A stretch of 64,000 bases of DNA, taken from the NCBI GenBank assembly GCA_002337125.1, contig DDFJ01000001.1, forward strand, positions 1,168,208 to 1,232,207, read 5' to 3'. This stretch comes from Chitinophagaceae bacterium UBA1931. GTDB lineage: Bacteria; Bacteroidota; Bacteroidia; Chitinophagales; Chitinophagaceae. This document shows, one piece after another, positions 6,521 through 15,183 of this stretch (the first letter of the stretch is position 1; every line of letters begins with the position of its first letter). Below the pieces are notes generated by a model that made no database searches, was not told the origin of the DNA, and was given only the letters and a program-made list of their open reading frames with translations. A program made the position numbers and the translations under genes.

Positions 6521-8554
6521 TTAAAGAAGATTATTCTCTTTAAAATATTCAACCAACACTTTTTCTTCTGAAGTTAACAAACTCATTTTAAGCTCGTTTA
6601 ACTGTTGTATAAACTTGTCGAAAAGATCACCCGGAAAAAGCAATTGGGCTTTCGAATATTCTACATCAAAAGGGCTTTGTTTAATAGCATCAATCCTCAA
6701 AAGAAAATGTCGCAGCATGAAAACAATAAATGGCAATTTGTCAATCGAATGTTTAACCTGGGCTTTATAATCTTCTGTACAATAAATAGCAAACGATTCC
6801 ATAAATAAAACACAGGTATAATCATCTGTACGGCTATTAATTTTATGAAAATAGTTTCCACAGGTCTTTTTCATATTTGCAATAAATGAATTGGACAAAC
6901 GTCCTTCATTATTCTTAATCTCATCATAAAGTGCATTATAATACGCACTATCCATTTTATCTTCTCGTAAGTAATAAAAAATGAAATGATTAAAAAGCAA
7001 GCGCACTGGCTGATCTGAATTCACACTCATCTCCAGGTCATCTATTGCTCGTTTTGCCCCTTTAATTTGATCTGTAAAAGAATAGGCCATATTAAAATAA
7101 GCATGCCATAACAACTCATCCAAATCACTTGTAATCACTTTATAATTATCCCAGAAATTTAAAAACTCCCTGAAAACATACTCATCATTAAAAACCATTT
7201 TTTCCCGCAAACTAGGGTCGCCAATCCGTCTGAGTAAATTCTTGACTCTCCCGTTTTCATAAGCAGTGCCCAAAATCTGGGCTTTGTTTGTTCCCCTATC
7301 AACAAAGCTTACAAACTCCTCTTCAGTAATGTCTCTTTCCGAAACACTTAAAGTAAAATAGCGATGAAAAAACTCTGTATCTTTTAATCGTTTGTGAATA
7401 AGCCCGCTGTTAAACATATTTGATCCAGGAAAATTCGTAAACAAATAATCAATAAGGCTTTTTGAAATAGTGGTATTTATTTTATCCAGGTACTCACGCC
7501 GTATATCTGAATTCCGCATAACCGATGCCCGTTTATGATCAAGCAATCCTTCATACAACTGGTTATAGGCATTATAATCAAACACCTTAATTGCTTCTAA
7601 AGCCAGGAAATCCAGGGCATTAATATTGTTCTTCACATTCGGCAGGGATAATACAAGGCTGTTTGCATATCGTTTCACATCCCTTGGATTTTGAAAGCAT
7701 AGTCGCAAACCATGATATTTCCATAAGCTGAAAATATCCGACTCCTTTACTTCAATTTCATTAAGTTTCAATATTTCACGTATTCTGTCAAAAAACAAAT
7801 TTTCAACCTGCTCATCAAGCAGTTCGGGTACAGCAAAATCAACCTGTATTATTTTTTCAAGGTATTCCTCTGCATTTTTTCCATAAGTATCTTTTAATGC
7901 ATTTACAACCACCTCTTTATCATAAGCCACAAAAAATGTGCTGTTAAGAAAATTCACACTCAGCTTCAACGCCTTAAATACTGTAACAATTTCTTTATGA
8001 TCCAGCCTGTCCAGATCGTCAATTGTTATAAATAATTTTGTTTTATTGGTACGTATCAATTCATTTACAGAATCTTTCAGTTCATCAATTGTTAATACCT
8101 CCTTTTTCTTCCTGAACTGATCAATTCCATTAAACCAGTTTAATACAATTGGATGTGTATATTTCAGATACTTTACATATTCTAAATAGCGTAGGTACTT
8201 GGCAATCTTATCGCTGGCATCTTTTACAGTTCGCCTCCACGAAACCTGTTCAATATTCCTCAAAATAGTCTCCAATAAAGCACGTTGCAGATCATTTTCA
8301 TTTGAATTTGCCCATGTATTAAATTGAATAATTTTGTAACTGGTATTGTCTTCGGCATAATAACTCCGTATCTCTTTTTCAATAAAATTGATTAAGGTTG
8401 ATTTACCACTACCCCACTTTCCGCAAATACCAACCACAATACTTTCATCAACCACGCCTGAAGAATGCGCAATTGACTGTACAATATTTTTTGCAAAAGG
8501 TTTGCGCCCAAGAACATCTTCCTTTGCTATTAAATCATTTGTTAACCTATTCAT
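6521..8554 (-). CDS. KAP-family P-loop NTPase
   Basis: A 677-residue cytoplasmic protein with the KAP NTPase domain. The Walker A motif is GKWGSGKST (residues 45-53). The Walker B segment LFITIDDLDRLD lies near residues 174-185. The phrases WANSNENDLQRALLETIL and FQNPRDVKRYANSL are typical of KAP proteins. No membrane helices are seen between the motifs, unlike animal Kidins220. The C-terminal 350 residues are helical and unrecognised. Bacterial KAP NTPases are often mobile and found in defence islands. It lies downstream of two small genes on the same strand (8696-9630) after a 141-base gap and faces the toxin-antitoxin-chaperone trio. A defence role is inferred. Confidence 0.88.
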   Translation of the reverse strand: MNRLTNDLIAKEDVLGRKPFAKNIVQSIAHSSGVVDESIVVGICGKWGSGKSTLINFIEKEIRSYYAEDNTSYKIIQFNTWANSNENDLQRALLETILRNIEQVSWRRTVKDASDKIAKYLRYLEYVKYLKYTHPIVLNWFNGIDQFRKKKEVLTIDELKDSVNELIRTNKTKLFITIDDLDRLDHKEIVTVFKALKLSVNFLNSTFFVAYDKEVVVNALKDTYGKNAEEYLEKIIQVDFAVPELLDEQVENLFFDRIREILKLNEIEVKESDIFSLWKYHGLRLCFQNPRDVKRYANSLVLSLPNVKNNINALDFLALEAIKVFDYNAYNQLYEGLLDHKRASVMRNSDIRREYLDKINTTISKSLIDYLFTNFPGSNMFNSGLIHKRLKDTEFFHRYFTLSVSERDITEEEFVSFVDRGTNKAQILGTAYENGRVKNLLRRIGDPSLREKMVFNDEYVFREFLNFWDNYKVITSDLDELLWHAYFNMAYSFTDQIKGAKRAIDDLEMSVNSDQPVRLLFNHFIFYYLREDKMDSAYYNALYDEIKNNEGRLSNSFIANMKKTCGNYFHKINSRTDDYTCVLFMESFAIYCTEDYKAQVKHSIDKLPFIVFMLRHFLLRIDAIKQSPFDVEYSKAQLLFPGDLFDKFIQQLNELKMSLLTSEEKVLVEYFKENNLL

Positions 8555-8695
8555 TTCTTTATGGAATTAATAATTAAATCATTCAGCAGTTATATTATAT
8601 TTTGAAAATCAGTTACGTTAGTTCTTGCCTTCAATTTGCCGGCCTTTATAAGCTCATACGTAGGCAAATTCACCTTACAATTATTGCTGCTCAGG

Positions 8696-9376
8696 CTAAT
8701 CTATTTTCATTCCACATATATTATGCTCTTTTAAAAAAAACTTAAGTTCGGGGTGCAGAATCACCACTTTATGATTTATAAAATCCTGTACAAAACCGGC
8801 AATGAAATACTGGCTGTTGTCAGGTGGTACTAACCCGCAATCCAGATAATCTGCATAATCAGTTGATGCAATCAAAGCTGAATCAACCATAAGTAATAAT
8901 GCAAGAAAAAAAGAAGAAATATAAGACACATGGTAACTGATATTCGTTAAATGTTTTCCAAGGTTTTTATTCCTTGAATCAATTAGGTTATGGCTGGCAT
9001 ATACTACGCCGTTATTATGTACATAATCATTCAGCCTTCTTGTTAGTTTTCCCCAATATTCCAGAAGTTTATATCGAGTAATGATTTCATTGATTTGTTC
9101 ATTTTGCTTCAACACAATCATGTAATTTTCAAACGACAGTTTCTTTTTAAGAGAATGACTTAATTCAGCCACTGTATTTTCAAACCATGCTGTAACAGAT
9201 TGCTCGTTTTCTGTAAGCTTTTGATTAAATCGCAACTGTAAAAATGACCGTTCAAAAGCTTCTTTATCTGCAACATTCAAATCCGCTATACTTCCATCGT
9301 CAAAAGCTTTCCTTGAATGAATAACATGTAACAGGTAAACGTACTGCAGTAAATCGTCCCTCATTTTTCTTGTCAA
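8696..9376 (-). CDS. Unrecognised helical protein, partner of the KAP NTPase
   Basis: A 226-residue protein I do not recognise. It is predicted to be mostly helical, with a hydrophobic stretch around YHVSYISSFFLALLLMVDSALIAS that could be a membrane helix or a buried core. The segment LTRRLNDYVHNNG resembles the end of a HEPN-like helical bundle, but no full R-x4-6-H motif is seen. Its start overlaps the stop of the preceding 85-residue gene (ATGA), so the two are translationally coupled. It ends 141 bases before the KAP gene on the same strand. The three probably form one operon. Confidence 0.75.
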   Translation of the reverse strand: MTRKMRDDLLQYVYLLHVIHSRKAFDDGSIADLNVADKEAFERSFLQLRFNQKLTENEQSVTAWFENTVAELSHSLKKKLSFENYMIVLKQNEQINEIITRYKLLEYWGKLTRRLNDYVHNNGVVYASHNLIDSRNKNLGKHLTNISYHVSYISSFFLALLLMVDSALIASTDYADYLDCGLVPPDNSQYFIAGFVQDFINHKVVILHPELKFFLKEHNICGMKID

Positions 9377-9630
9377 TGCGTTGGCATCTGCAACACTTCC
9401 AATTGAACAACAATATTTAATACCTTTAAAGTTTGCGCCGCACTCTCAATTAATTCAGTTTTCAGTTCAAAATTTTTTTGCACTGAAAAAAAGCTGATAA
9501 GCCGCCCATTCAAAGTAATAAGTTCCGCTAAACTGATGAAAAATTCTGTCAGGTAATCCAGTTCAACAGAAAATTTTTTAAATTCTTCTGTTTCAGTAAT
9601 GAGTCTTTCATTTGGTGCTTCAAAAGTCAT
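9373..9630 (-). CDS. Small unrecognised helical protein, first gene of the KAP operon
   Basis: An 85-residue acidic protein of amphipathic helices (LDYLTEFFISLAELITLNGRL, then KTELIESAAQTLKVLNIVVQ). It has no signal peptide, no Cys and no motif I can name. It leads the minus-strand group and overlaps the following gene by four bases. Coupling suggests that the two products form a complex. Confidence 0.7.
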   Translation of the reverse strand: MTFEAPNERLITETEEFKKFSVELDYLTEFFISLAELITLNGRLISFFSVQKNFELKTELIESAAQTLKVLNIVVQLEVLQMPTH

Positions 9631-10030
9631 AATTAAAATCAGTATTTAAGTATGTTTAAATTGTCATGAACTGATAAATAAAAAGAATATAAATAAACTG
9701 GATACGGCTACTACTTTAAGTAGTTTACAACCCTTCTCTTTATCATAATTGCAAAAAAAATCAGTTTTGCATTGTGCATAATGCCTGTTTATTTTTCAGA
9801 AACTGAATTATAAATTATTATTTTTTATTGTTTATATTTATGCTTATCCCAAAATTGCTAATCATGCTTTACCAGGTTTTAATTGCACACAAAATGGTTT
9901 TCTCCTTTTTTACTATCGTAACAGACCATGAGTGCCACAGGTCTAATCAGTTGTTTCTCAGCGAAAAAAACAAGTAAAAATATAAAATACACTTAAAAGT
10001 TAATCAAAAATTTGGAAAATTAAGTTATAA
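9631..10030. other. AT-rich divergent promoter region, no gene
   Basis: These 400 bases separate the KAP operon (minus) from the toxin-antitoxin-chaperone trio (plus). The DNA is very AT-rich and holds no convincing open frame. It must carry both promoters and probably the operator of the HTH antitoxin, but I could not point to a clear motif. Confidence 0.6.
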
Positions 10031-10555
10031 GTGAATACATTTGAACTGGAAATATGGGATAATGAAGCAAACCTTTGTACTTTTTACACCGTTAAAAAAG
10101 AAGATGCTGCCGGTTTAAACGAAACTGATAAATTCTTTTCGAAATATGAAAACAACCCGGAATTTCAGTCAGCGATACAGGAACTTTTGAGTTTTATATT
10201 GGATGTAATTGGCGAAGATTATGGTGCAATTGATGCCTTATTTAACAGGCACGAAAATCAGGTACAAGGTCTCCCATCAAAAGGTATTGTTAGGTTAGGA
10301 GAAATAACCTTTCATTATCCTGATTTCCCGCTTAGAATTTATGCTTTACGCATAACCGAAGAAATTGTAGTCTTGTTTAACGGGGGCATTAAAGATGGTC
10401 CCACTAATCAGTCAAGTAGCTTAAACATGCATTGGATAGAAGCCTGCAATTTTGCTGTAAGAATTAATGAAGCAATCAGTTCTGGGGAAATTCGTATAAA
10501 CAATGATAAACGTTTATTGACTGATCATTTAGGTAACACAGAAATAATTTTATAA
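10031..10555 (+). CDS. Putative toxin of a toxin-antitoxin-chaperone module
   Basis: A 174-residue protein read from a GTG start (NTFELEIWDNEANLC...). The N-terminal half is acidic. The C-terminal half has LRIYALRITEEIVVLFNGGIKDG and then HWIEACNFAVRINEAI, which looks like the strand-strand-helix end of HigB/RelE-type toxins. It lies 8 bases upstream of an HTH gene, which in turn overlaps a SecB-like gene. That order (toxin, antitoxin, chaperone) matches known TAC modules. The toxin assignment rests mostly on context; the activity is unknown. Confidence 0.55.
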   Translation: MNTFELEIWDNEANLCTFYTVKKEDAAGLNETDKFFSKYENNPEFQSAIQELLSFILDVIGEDYGAIDALFNRHENQVQGLPSKGIVRLGEITFHYPDFPLRIYALRITEEIVVLFNGGIKDGPTNQSSSLNMHWIEACNFAVRINEAISSGEIRINNDKRLLTDHLGNTEIIL

Positions 10556-10563
10556 ATCGTAGT

Positions 10564-10992
10564 ATGAGAAGCAATGTAGCCAAACGGATTTTAAAGAACA
10601 CCCCTGAAGATGTAAGGATTTTTACAAGGTGGTACGGTTCTCTTATTGTTTTAATTCATGCCGTTTTACAGGAAAAAGGCTATACACAGAAGAAACTGGC
10701 CGAACAGCTTGAAAAAAAACCCGCAGAAATAAACAAGTGGCTCAACTGTGAACATAATTTCACTTTGCGTTCAATTGCCAAAATTCAGGCAGAACTGGGC
10801 CAGCCTTTACTAATAATACCCAAGCCCGATTACATATTTAAAACTCTCTACATTAATATCTACTCTGGTATTGAACCTAAAAAACCATCTTATCAGAAAT
10901 TAATGGCAAAAGACCGGAATTCAGGCAACTGGAACACAACAACCATATTTAAAGAAAATCTATCTTCAAACGTATTAGCTAATGCAGGATAA
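10564..10992 (+). CDS. XRE/HigA-type HTH antitoxin
   Basis: A 142-residue protein. Residues 30-80 form an XRE helix-turn-helix (LQEKGYTQKKLAEQLEKKPAEINKWLN, then FTLRSIAKIQAELGQPLLII). About 55 residues follow the HTH domain. In TAC modules such a C-terminal extension makes the antitoxin dependent on the SecB-like chaperone. It overlaps the chaperone gene by 11 bases, so the two are translated together. It probably represses its own promoter in the upstream AT-rich region. Confidence 0.8.
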   Translation: MRSNVAKRILKNTPEDVRIFTRWYGSLIVLIHAVLQEKGYTQKKLAEQLEKKPAEINKWLNCEHNFTLRSIAKIQAELGQPLLIIPKPDYIFKTLYINIYSGIEPKKPSYQKLMAKDRNSGNWNTTTIFKENLSSNVLANAG

Positions 10993-11452
10993 CAATCTAT
11001 TTCAACCCGATAAACTGTCAATGGTTGATCATAAATTACTCAGGGGGCAGATAGATACTCCTGAGCAATTTGATCAGGAAAAAATAGCAGGCTTCTTTAC
11101 CGATAACAGTTTACAGCTTGGTTTTAACCTGCAGGATAAATTGGCAAAGGCTGAAATATCCATCCAGATCAGGTCAAACAGTGAAAATAAAAACGAAAAA
11201 GAAGCTACAGGAAATTTTGAACTCGTTTACATCTACTCTGTTGAAAACCTGGATGAACTTTCCCGTAAAGAGAGCAGCAACGATAAATTACTGATAGATC
11301 CTGTTCTAGCAAATACACTTGCTTCAATTAGCTATTCCACCTCTCGGGGTATTTTACTCTCAAGGTTACAGGGCACAGTATTTGAAAATTTTATTCTCCC
11401 GGTTATAGATATATCTGTTTTACTTAACACAGGCAATAAAGAAAAAGAATGA
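10982..11452 (+). CDS. SecB-like chaperone of a TAC module
   Basis: A 156-residue protein with the layout of SecB-family chaperones: an N-terminal strand region (LQLGFNLQDKLAKAEISIQI), a polar segment, FELVYIYSVENLDEL, and a C-terminal helix and strand unit (NTLASISYSTSRGILLSRL, then ILPVIDISVLL). The last part resembles the SecB pattern in which a Pro-rich final segment follows a helix containing R-G-x-L. It is too diverged for certainty by eye. Its place directly behind an HTH antitoxin supports a TAC role: keeping the antitoxin folded and releasing toxin when the chaperone is titrated, for example by phage proteins. Confidence 0.65.
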   Translation: MQDNNLFQPDKLSMVDHKLLRGQIDTPEQFDQEKIAGFFTDNSLQLGFNLQDKLAKAEISIQIRSNSENKNEKEATGNFELVYIYSVENLDELSRKESSNDKLLIDPVLANTLASISYSTSRGILLSRLQGTVFENFILPVIDISVLLNTGNKEKE

Positions 11453-11826
11453 CGGAATAGTAAAACTGCTGTTATTGCATTAATACTACTTTTATGCTGC
11501 TGGTGCTGTTATTTCATTTTCTTTCAATTCTTAAAAAAATCTCTGCACTTTTAGCAAGCTAATTACGCCAATAATATTTTACTTCAAAATAAGCTATCCT
11601 TCATACTGCAGGTAAAATCTGAAATAATACTTACAAAAGTGCTCGCCAGAATTAAATGGATTATTGAATATATGGCTAACAAAGAACAAATAAACTGATT
11701 CATTATTGATAACAAAACGAAACACAGATTATTCAACAACTTTTTTTTAAAAATCTTAAATTTAAAGAAAAGCAAATACTGAAATTCGGCCTCTGGATTT
11801 GAGTTGAATTTTAATAATTAATACCT
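11453..11826. other. Intergenic, no gene seen
   Basis: AT-rich DNA between the TAC trio and the HEPN-motif gene. A 63-codon minus-strand frame here (11584-11775) has no credible protein features. I see no strong hairpin. Confidence 0.5.
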
Positions 11827-13071
11827 ATGTCAATTTACATGTTCAAAGAATCTCTATTACTGTCTAATGGCTTTACAAAACTCAAACCGGAAGAATATAT
11901 TCAAAGCCAATATAGAACAACATTAATTCAGTCTCAGTGGCAATATAAAGAGGCAATTTTGAGTGTGGAGTTAAAAGAGCAAACTTTAGAATACCTCTTT
12001 TTTGACAAGATAGCACCCCAATTCTCAATGCGCTTTCATACAGAGGAAGACTTAAAAGAAATAACTTCATTCCTGTCAAAAGGAAAAAATGTAGGTGATT
12101 TACTTATGGAAATTCAAAGACAGCGACACGAAGAAGTTATGAGGTGGGAAGAGCAGAGACGAAATAAACCCAATTTGGAAGACTTTAGGTTCAATGATAT
12201 TGGAGGCTCATTTTTTATAGTGAAGAAAAGTCCGCATCAAAAAATATTCATGCCTTATGAAAAGCACGCAATAACAGCTTTTAACCTTACTCTGAGGGAT
12301 ATTGGCACGCTCGAAAACTCAACACATACAGTTCACACGGGCATCCAGTCTAATACTGCACTTAGTTTATGGTTTCTAACATTTGAATCTTATATAAACA
12401 CGCTTGTTAAAATTTGTTGTGTAAAAAAAGATATAGATTTTAAAAACTATAAAAATCAAGACTTATCACAGCGCTTAAACACCCTGATTAAGTTACTTGA
12501 ATTAGACATTCGCTTATTTAATCAGAATAAAATTTTTGCAAAACTGAACGAGTTTGCTCAGTTTAGAAACGAACTGTTTCACGATCGCCATTTTGGTGAA
12601 GAAATCTCTTTTCAGCACACAACATTTTCACCCATACCTATTTTTAGCTGCCAAATAGATGTTATTCAGGCTTATCTTATTCTTTTGGAATTATCTTCTA
12701 TGCTTAGACATACAATAACAGGGCTTGATACTATGCCAAGCGTGCTTCTCAAAAATGAACATGTAGCCGTTTGGGAAAAGCTCGACACTGCATATCAAAA
12801 ATTATTACATCCTTATATCACAGCTGTTCTTGCAAAACACCAACTCCAAACCAAACTAAACCTGGAACTTCCCGCAGTGCAAGTCTTTAAATCGGATTTG
12901 TTTCAGAAAGGGGAAATTGTTTGCCATATCATAGTCGATCAGGCACCAGAATTCAACTTCCCTTTGAATGCAAACCGCACAAATTTTGGAGATAAGCTTA
13001 ATGACGAATATTTAAAAACCCTGAATTACAAACCAGGAACTATGCGGTTTGATAAAGTTGTTATTAACTAA
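11827..13071 (+). CDS. HEPN-motif protein, possible RNase
   Basis: A 414-residue protein of unknown family. The middle part (about 170-300) is helical and contains FAQFRNELFHDRHF, where Arg247 and His252 fit the R-x4-H motif of HEPN domains, a fold shared by many defence RNases. The preceding helix (LWFLTFESYINTLVKICC) is like the first helix of the HEPN bundle. The N-terminal 160 residues and C-terminal 110 residues are unrecognised. It stands alone on the plus strand and converges with an HNH endonuclease gene eight bases away. An RNase or abortive-infection role is inferred from motif and context. Confidence 0.6.
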   Translation: MSIYMFKESLLLSNGFTKLKPEEYIQSQYRTTLIQSQWQYKEAILSVELKEQTLEYLFFDKIAPQFSMRFHTEEDLKEITSFLSKGKNVGDLLMEIQRQRHEEVMRWEEQRRNKPNLEDFRFNDIGGSFFIVKKSPHQKIFMPYEKHAITAFNLTLRDIGTLENSTHTVHTGIQSNTALSLWFLTFESYINTLVKICCVKKDIDFKNYKNQDLSQRLNTLIKLLELDIRLFNQNKIFAKLNEFAQFRNELFHDRHFGEEISFQHTTFSPIPIFSCQIDVIQAYLILLELSSMLRHTITGLDTMPSVLLKNEHVAVWEKLDTAYQKLLHPYITAVLAKHQLQTKLNLELPAVQVFKSDLFQKGEIVCHIIVDQAPEFNFPLNANRTNFGDKLNDEYLKTLNYKPGTMRFDKVVIN

Positions 13072-13079
13072 AAAGCTGT

Positions 13080-14012
13080 TCACTTTTGTCCCAATCTTTT
13101 TTTTGTTCTTTCTCTAATAGTTATAAGACCGCAATAATTTTCAGCATCCCCATATAACATGCGTCTGTATGATATACCCATTGTTGGAGCATCCTTTAGC
13201 AATAAAATTCCTTCATGTAACCTATAAGCAGTGTAAATTGTTTGCCGAACTTGTTCTGATAAATAATTACCTGCTTTCGTCAATTCTACAATTAATTCTT
13301 CAAGCATGTACTCATGTAAGTCCTGTTTCTCGGGAGTTACAACCTGCAATCGATATAATTGTTTTGTCCAGTAGTATTTAGGATCAGTCTCATCATCCAT
13401 ATAAAGATCAAACTCATTTATAAAATCTTCCAGAACACAGTTGAATTGTTTTATTGCTTCAACAAGAGCCAACCTAGATTTTGGAAAAATTCTTGAACTT
13501 AAATATTTGTGGAGTATAATAAGTTTGTCATATTGATCCCTCATAATTTTTATAATACCCCCGCCTTGTAAATTGGCTGTCCAATCTAACCAGTTATCGA
13601 AACTGGCTAATAGTTCAATCTGTTCAATGTAATCTGCAAATAGTTCATCCTCTTCCTGTTGTCGTCTATCTGGCTTCAATTTTTCTCGAACCCAAGCCTC
13701 ATGCTCATTTTTAATCCTTTTGATCTCGGCAATCGAATAAAAATTTTCATCGCTGTCGATGCTTTTATGATGTTCTTTACAAAGTAAGATTAAATTATCA
13801 TACTTATCAAGCTGTCCAAAAGGGAAATCATACTTTAATTGTGGACGGGGACCAGCCTTTCTTTTTGAAATAATATGAGCTTCGTCACCAATTGTATAAG
13901 AATCGTTTGTTGTGAAATTATTAACTACAAGTTCTTTTCTACAAGTTTCAAATGCACACCGATTAGCTGCTTGCCCCCAAAGCATTTTATGTGTTTTTAA
14001 AGTAATACTCAT
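13080..14012 (-). CDS. HNH endonuclease domain protein
   Basis: The open frame extends to 14093, but Met28 (position 14012) is the better start, just before the domain: MSITLKTHKMLWGQAANRCA. The HNH region has the zinc-binding Cys pair (CAFETC), GDEAHIISKRKAGPR and DNLILLCKEHHKSID. The C-terminal 200 residues are helical and unrecognised; they may recognise a target or a partner. The product would be about 310 residues. HNH proteins of this layout are frequent in restriction and other defence loci. It ends eight bases from the converging HEPN-motif gene. Confidence 0.85.
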   Translation of the reverse strand: MSITLKTHKMLWGQAANRCAFETCRKELVVNNFTTNDSYTIGDEAHIISKRKAGPRPQLKYDFPFGQLDKYDNLILLCKEHHKSIDSDENFYSIAEIKRIKNEHEAWVREKLKPDRRQQEEDELFADYIEQIELLASFDNWLDWTANLQGGGIIKIMRDQYDKLIILHKYLSSRIFPKSRLALVEAIKQFNCVLEDFINEFDLYMDDETDPKYYWTKQLYRLQVVTPEKQDLHEYMLEELIVELTKAGNYLSEQVRQTIYTAYRLHEGILLLKDAPTMGISYRRMLYGDAENYCGLITIRERTKKRLGQK

Positions 14013-14347
14013 ACTTAATATTCTTAGCAAGAAATAATTTTCATGTTTAAGTTGATCAATCTTACACTTAAATATAAAAACTAACTTTAACACACAACAT
14101 TCCTTTTAGAAAATATTAGAGTTTTTTGTATTTCTCCCCCTCCAATTTTTCTTACTTTTACCCTGCATGAAAACCTCCCTCTCCCATTTACCGGATAAAA
14201 ACAATTCGAAATAAATCATCCAATGAAATAATTATCCTGCTGAAGTCGTACAATTAATTCTGTGAAATTGCCAGTGCATAATTTTAAAAAATCAAGGCAA
14301 TAAAAAAGCTCCGCATAACAGGGCCGATTAAATTATTACTTTTAAGC
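14013..14347. other. Intergenic, no gene seen
   Basis: Upstream region of the HNH gene and downstream region of the HTH gene at 14348-14656. It has pyrimidine-rich stretches near 14120-14190, and no open frame or clear hairpin was found. Confidence 0.5.
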
Positions 14348-14656
14348 TTATTTCTTCTTCGCCGCTTTCTTTTTAGTTGCTTTCTTAATTTTTGGTGCAG
14401 GCTCATGCACTACCATTAACTCAGGCTCCCATTTTGTAGATACCAATAATTGGCGGACATCTATCCGCAAAAATTTCGCAATCAGAAATAAATCCTGGAT
14501 GGAAGGCTGGTTCTTATTGGTGCACCAGTCAGAAACGGTTGTCTCATGCACATCCAGGTACTGAGCCAGTTCCTTGTTCTGCTTATTATATTCTGCCAAC
14601 TCGGCTTTAATCCGGTTATATTTCGTCACCTGTCTGAAGTTTGTTTGTATACCCAA
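14348..14656 (-). CDS. XRE-family HTH protein with lysine-rich tail
   Basis: A 102-residue DNA-binding protein. Residues 15-75 form an XRE helix-turn-helix (NKELAQYLDVHETTVSDWCTNKNQPSIQDLFLIAKFL). The last 16 residues are almost only Lys and Ala (KIKKATKKKAAKKK), like the tails of histone H1-type and other nucleoid proteins. The tail probably adds nonspecific DNA affinity. It may be the regulator of the neighbouring defence genes, but no operator is visible. The gene stands alone. Confidence 0.85.
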   Translation of the reverse strand: MGIQTNFRQVTKYNRIKAELAEYNKQNKELAQYLDVHETTVSDWCTNKNQPSIQDLFLIAKFLRIDVRQLLVSTKWEPELMVVHEPAPKIKKATKKKAAKKK

Positions 14657-15034
14657 ATATAATCTTCTTAAATTATTGAATATTAATCTGTTATATGCCT
14701 TTAAAAATATTTTATTAGTTTTTAAGCCTATTTTTATACTATTAAAGCGTTTTTTATTAGATTTGAAAACATTTTCGGGATGAGCTTAACAGGAACACCA
14801 TATCAAACAATAACACCATTTTATTCTGTAAAGAATTTAAACAGGGCATTTTCACCTTGTCAAACTGCTTCATCCAACATCAAATCTTCTGTTTGTTACA
14901 TTCAACCACTTTCAACTTTTCAATCACAATCCCTCATAGTTAATCCCGAATTAATACACTACCTCTTCGGCTACCTTATTCTTTACGCTTGCAAACCAAA
15001 AAATCCGGTCTAACGGTTAAAGCTTAAACGCTTT

Positions 15035-15083
15035 ACCGGCGGCACTTTCATTTTCTCATGTTTGGTTTCAGCCAGCCGCCGGT
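15035..15083. repeat. Inverted repeat with 9-bp arms
   Basis: ACCGGCGGC (15035-15043) is the exact reverse complement of GCCGCCGGT (15075-15083), with a 31-base loop. It could form a stem in RNA or be a protein site. No U-run follows on either strand, so it is not a standard terminator. Confidence 0.7.
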
Positions 15084-15140
15084 TTCTTAAATTATTCACT
15101 TCCACTCTGGGAAACCGCACCAACTATCAGGGTGCAGTCC

Positions 15141-15156
15141 TCCCCCTATAGGGGGA
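15141..15156. repeat. Perfect 16-bp palindrome upstream of the thioredoxin gene
   Basis: TCCCCCTATAGGGGGA is a perfect palindrome, followed by AGAGGGGG (15161-15168). It lies 28 bases before the TlpA-like gene. It is far more GC-rich than its surroundings and looks like an intergenic repeat unit or a regulator site. Confidence 0.7.
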
Positions 15157-15183
15157 GTTAGAGGGGGTTAAATTGTAACTGCA

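Larger units (their letters stand above)
14657..15183. other. Intergenic with inverted repeats, no gene seen
   Basis: About 530 bases. The left part is AT-rich promoter-like DNA for the HTH gene. The right part holds the inverted repeats listed separately. The open frames here (for example 14780-15013) have no protein-like composition. Confidence 0.6.

Noticed and set aside
11584..11775. 63-codon minus-strand frame rich in Leu and Ile
   Set aside because: It arises from AT-rich DNA and has no recognisable motif or operon partner.
14780..15013. 77-codon plus-strand frame
   Set aside because: Composition is not protein-like, and there is no start context or domain.
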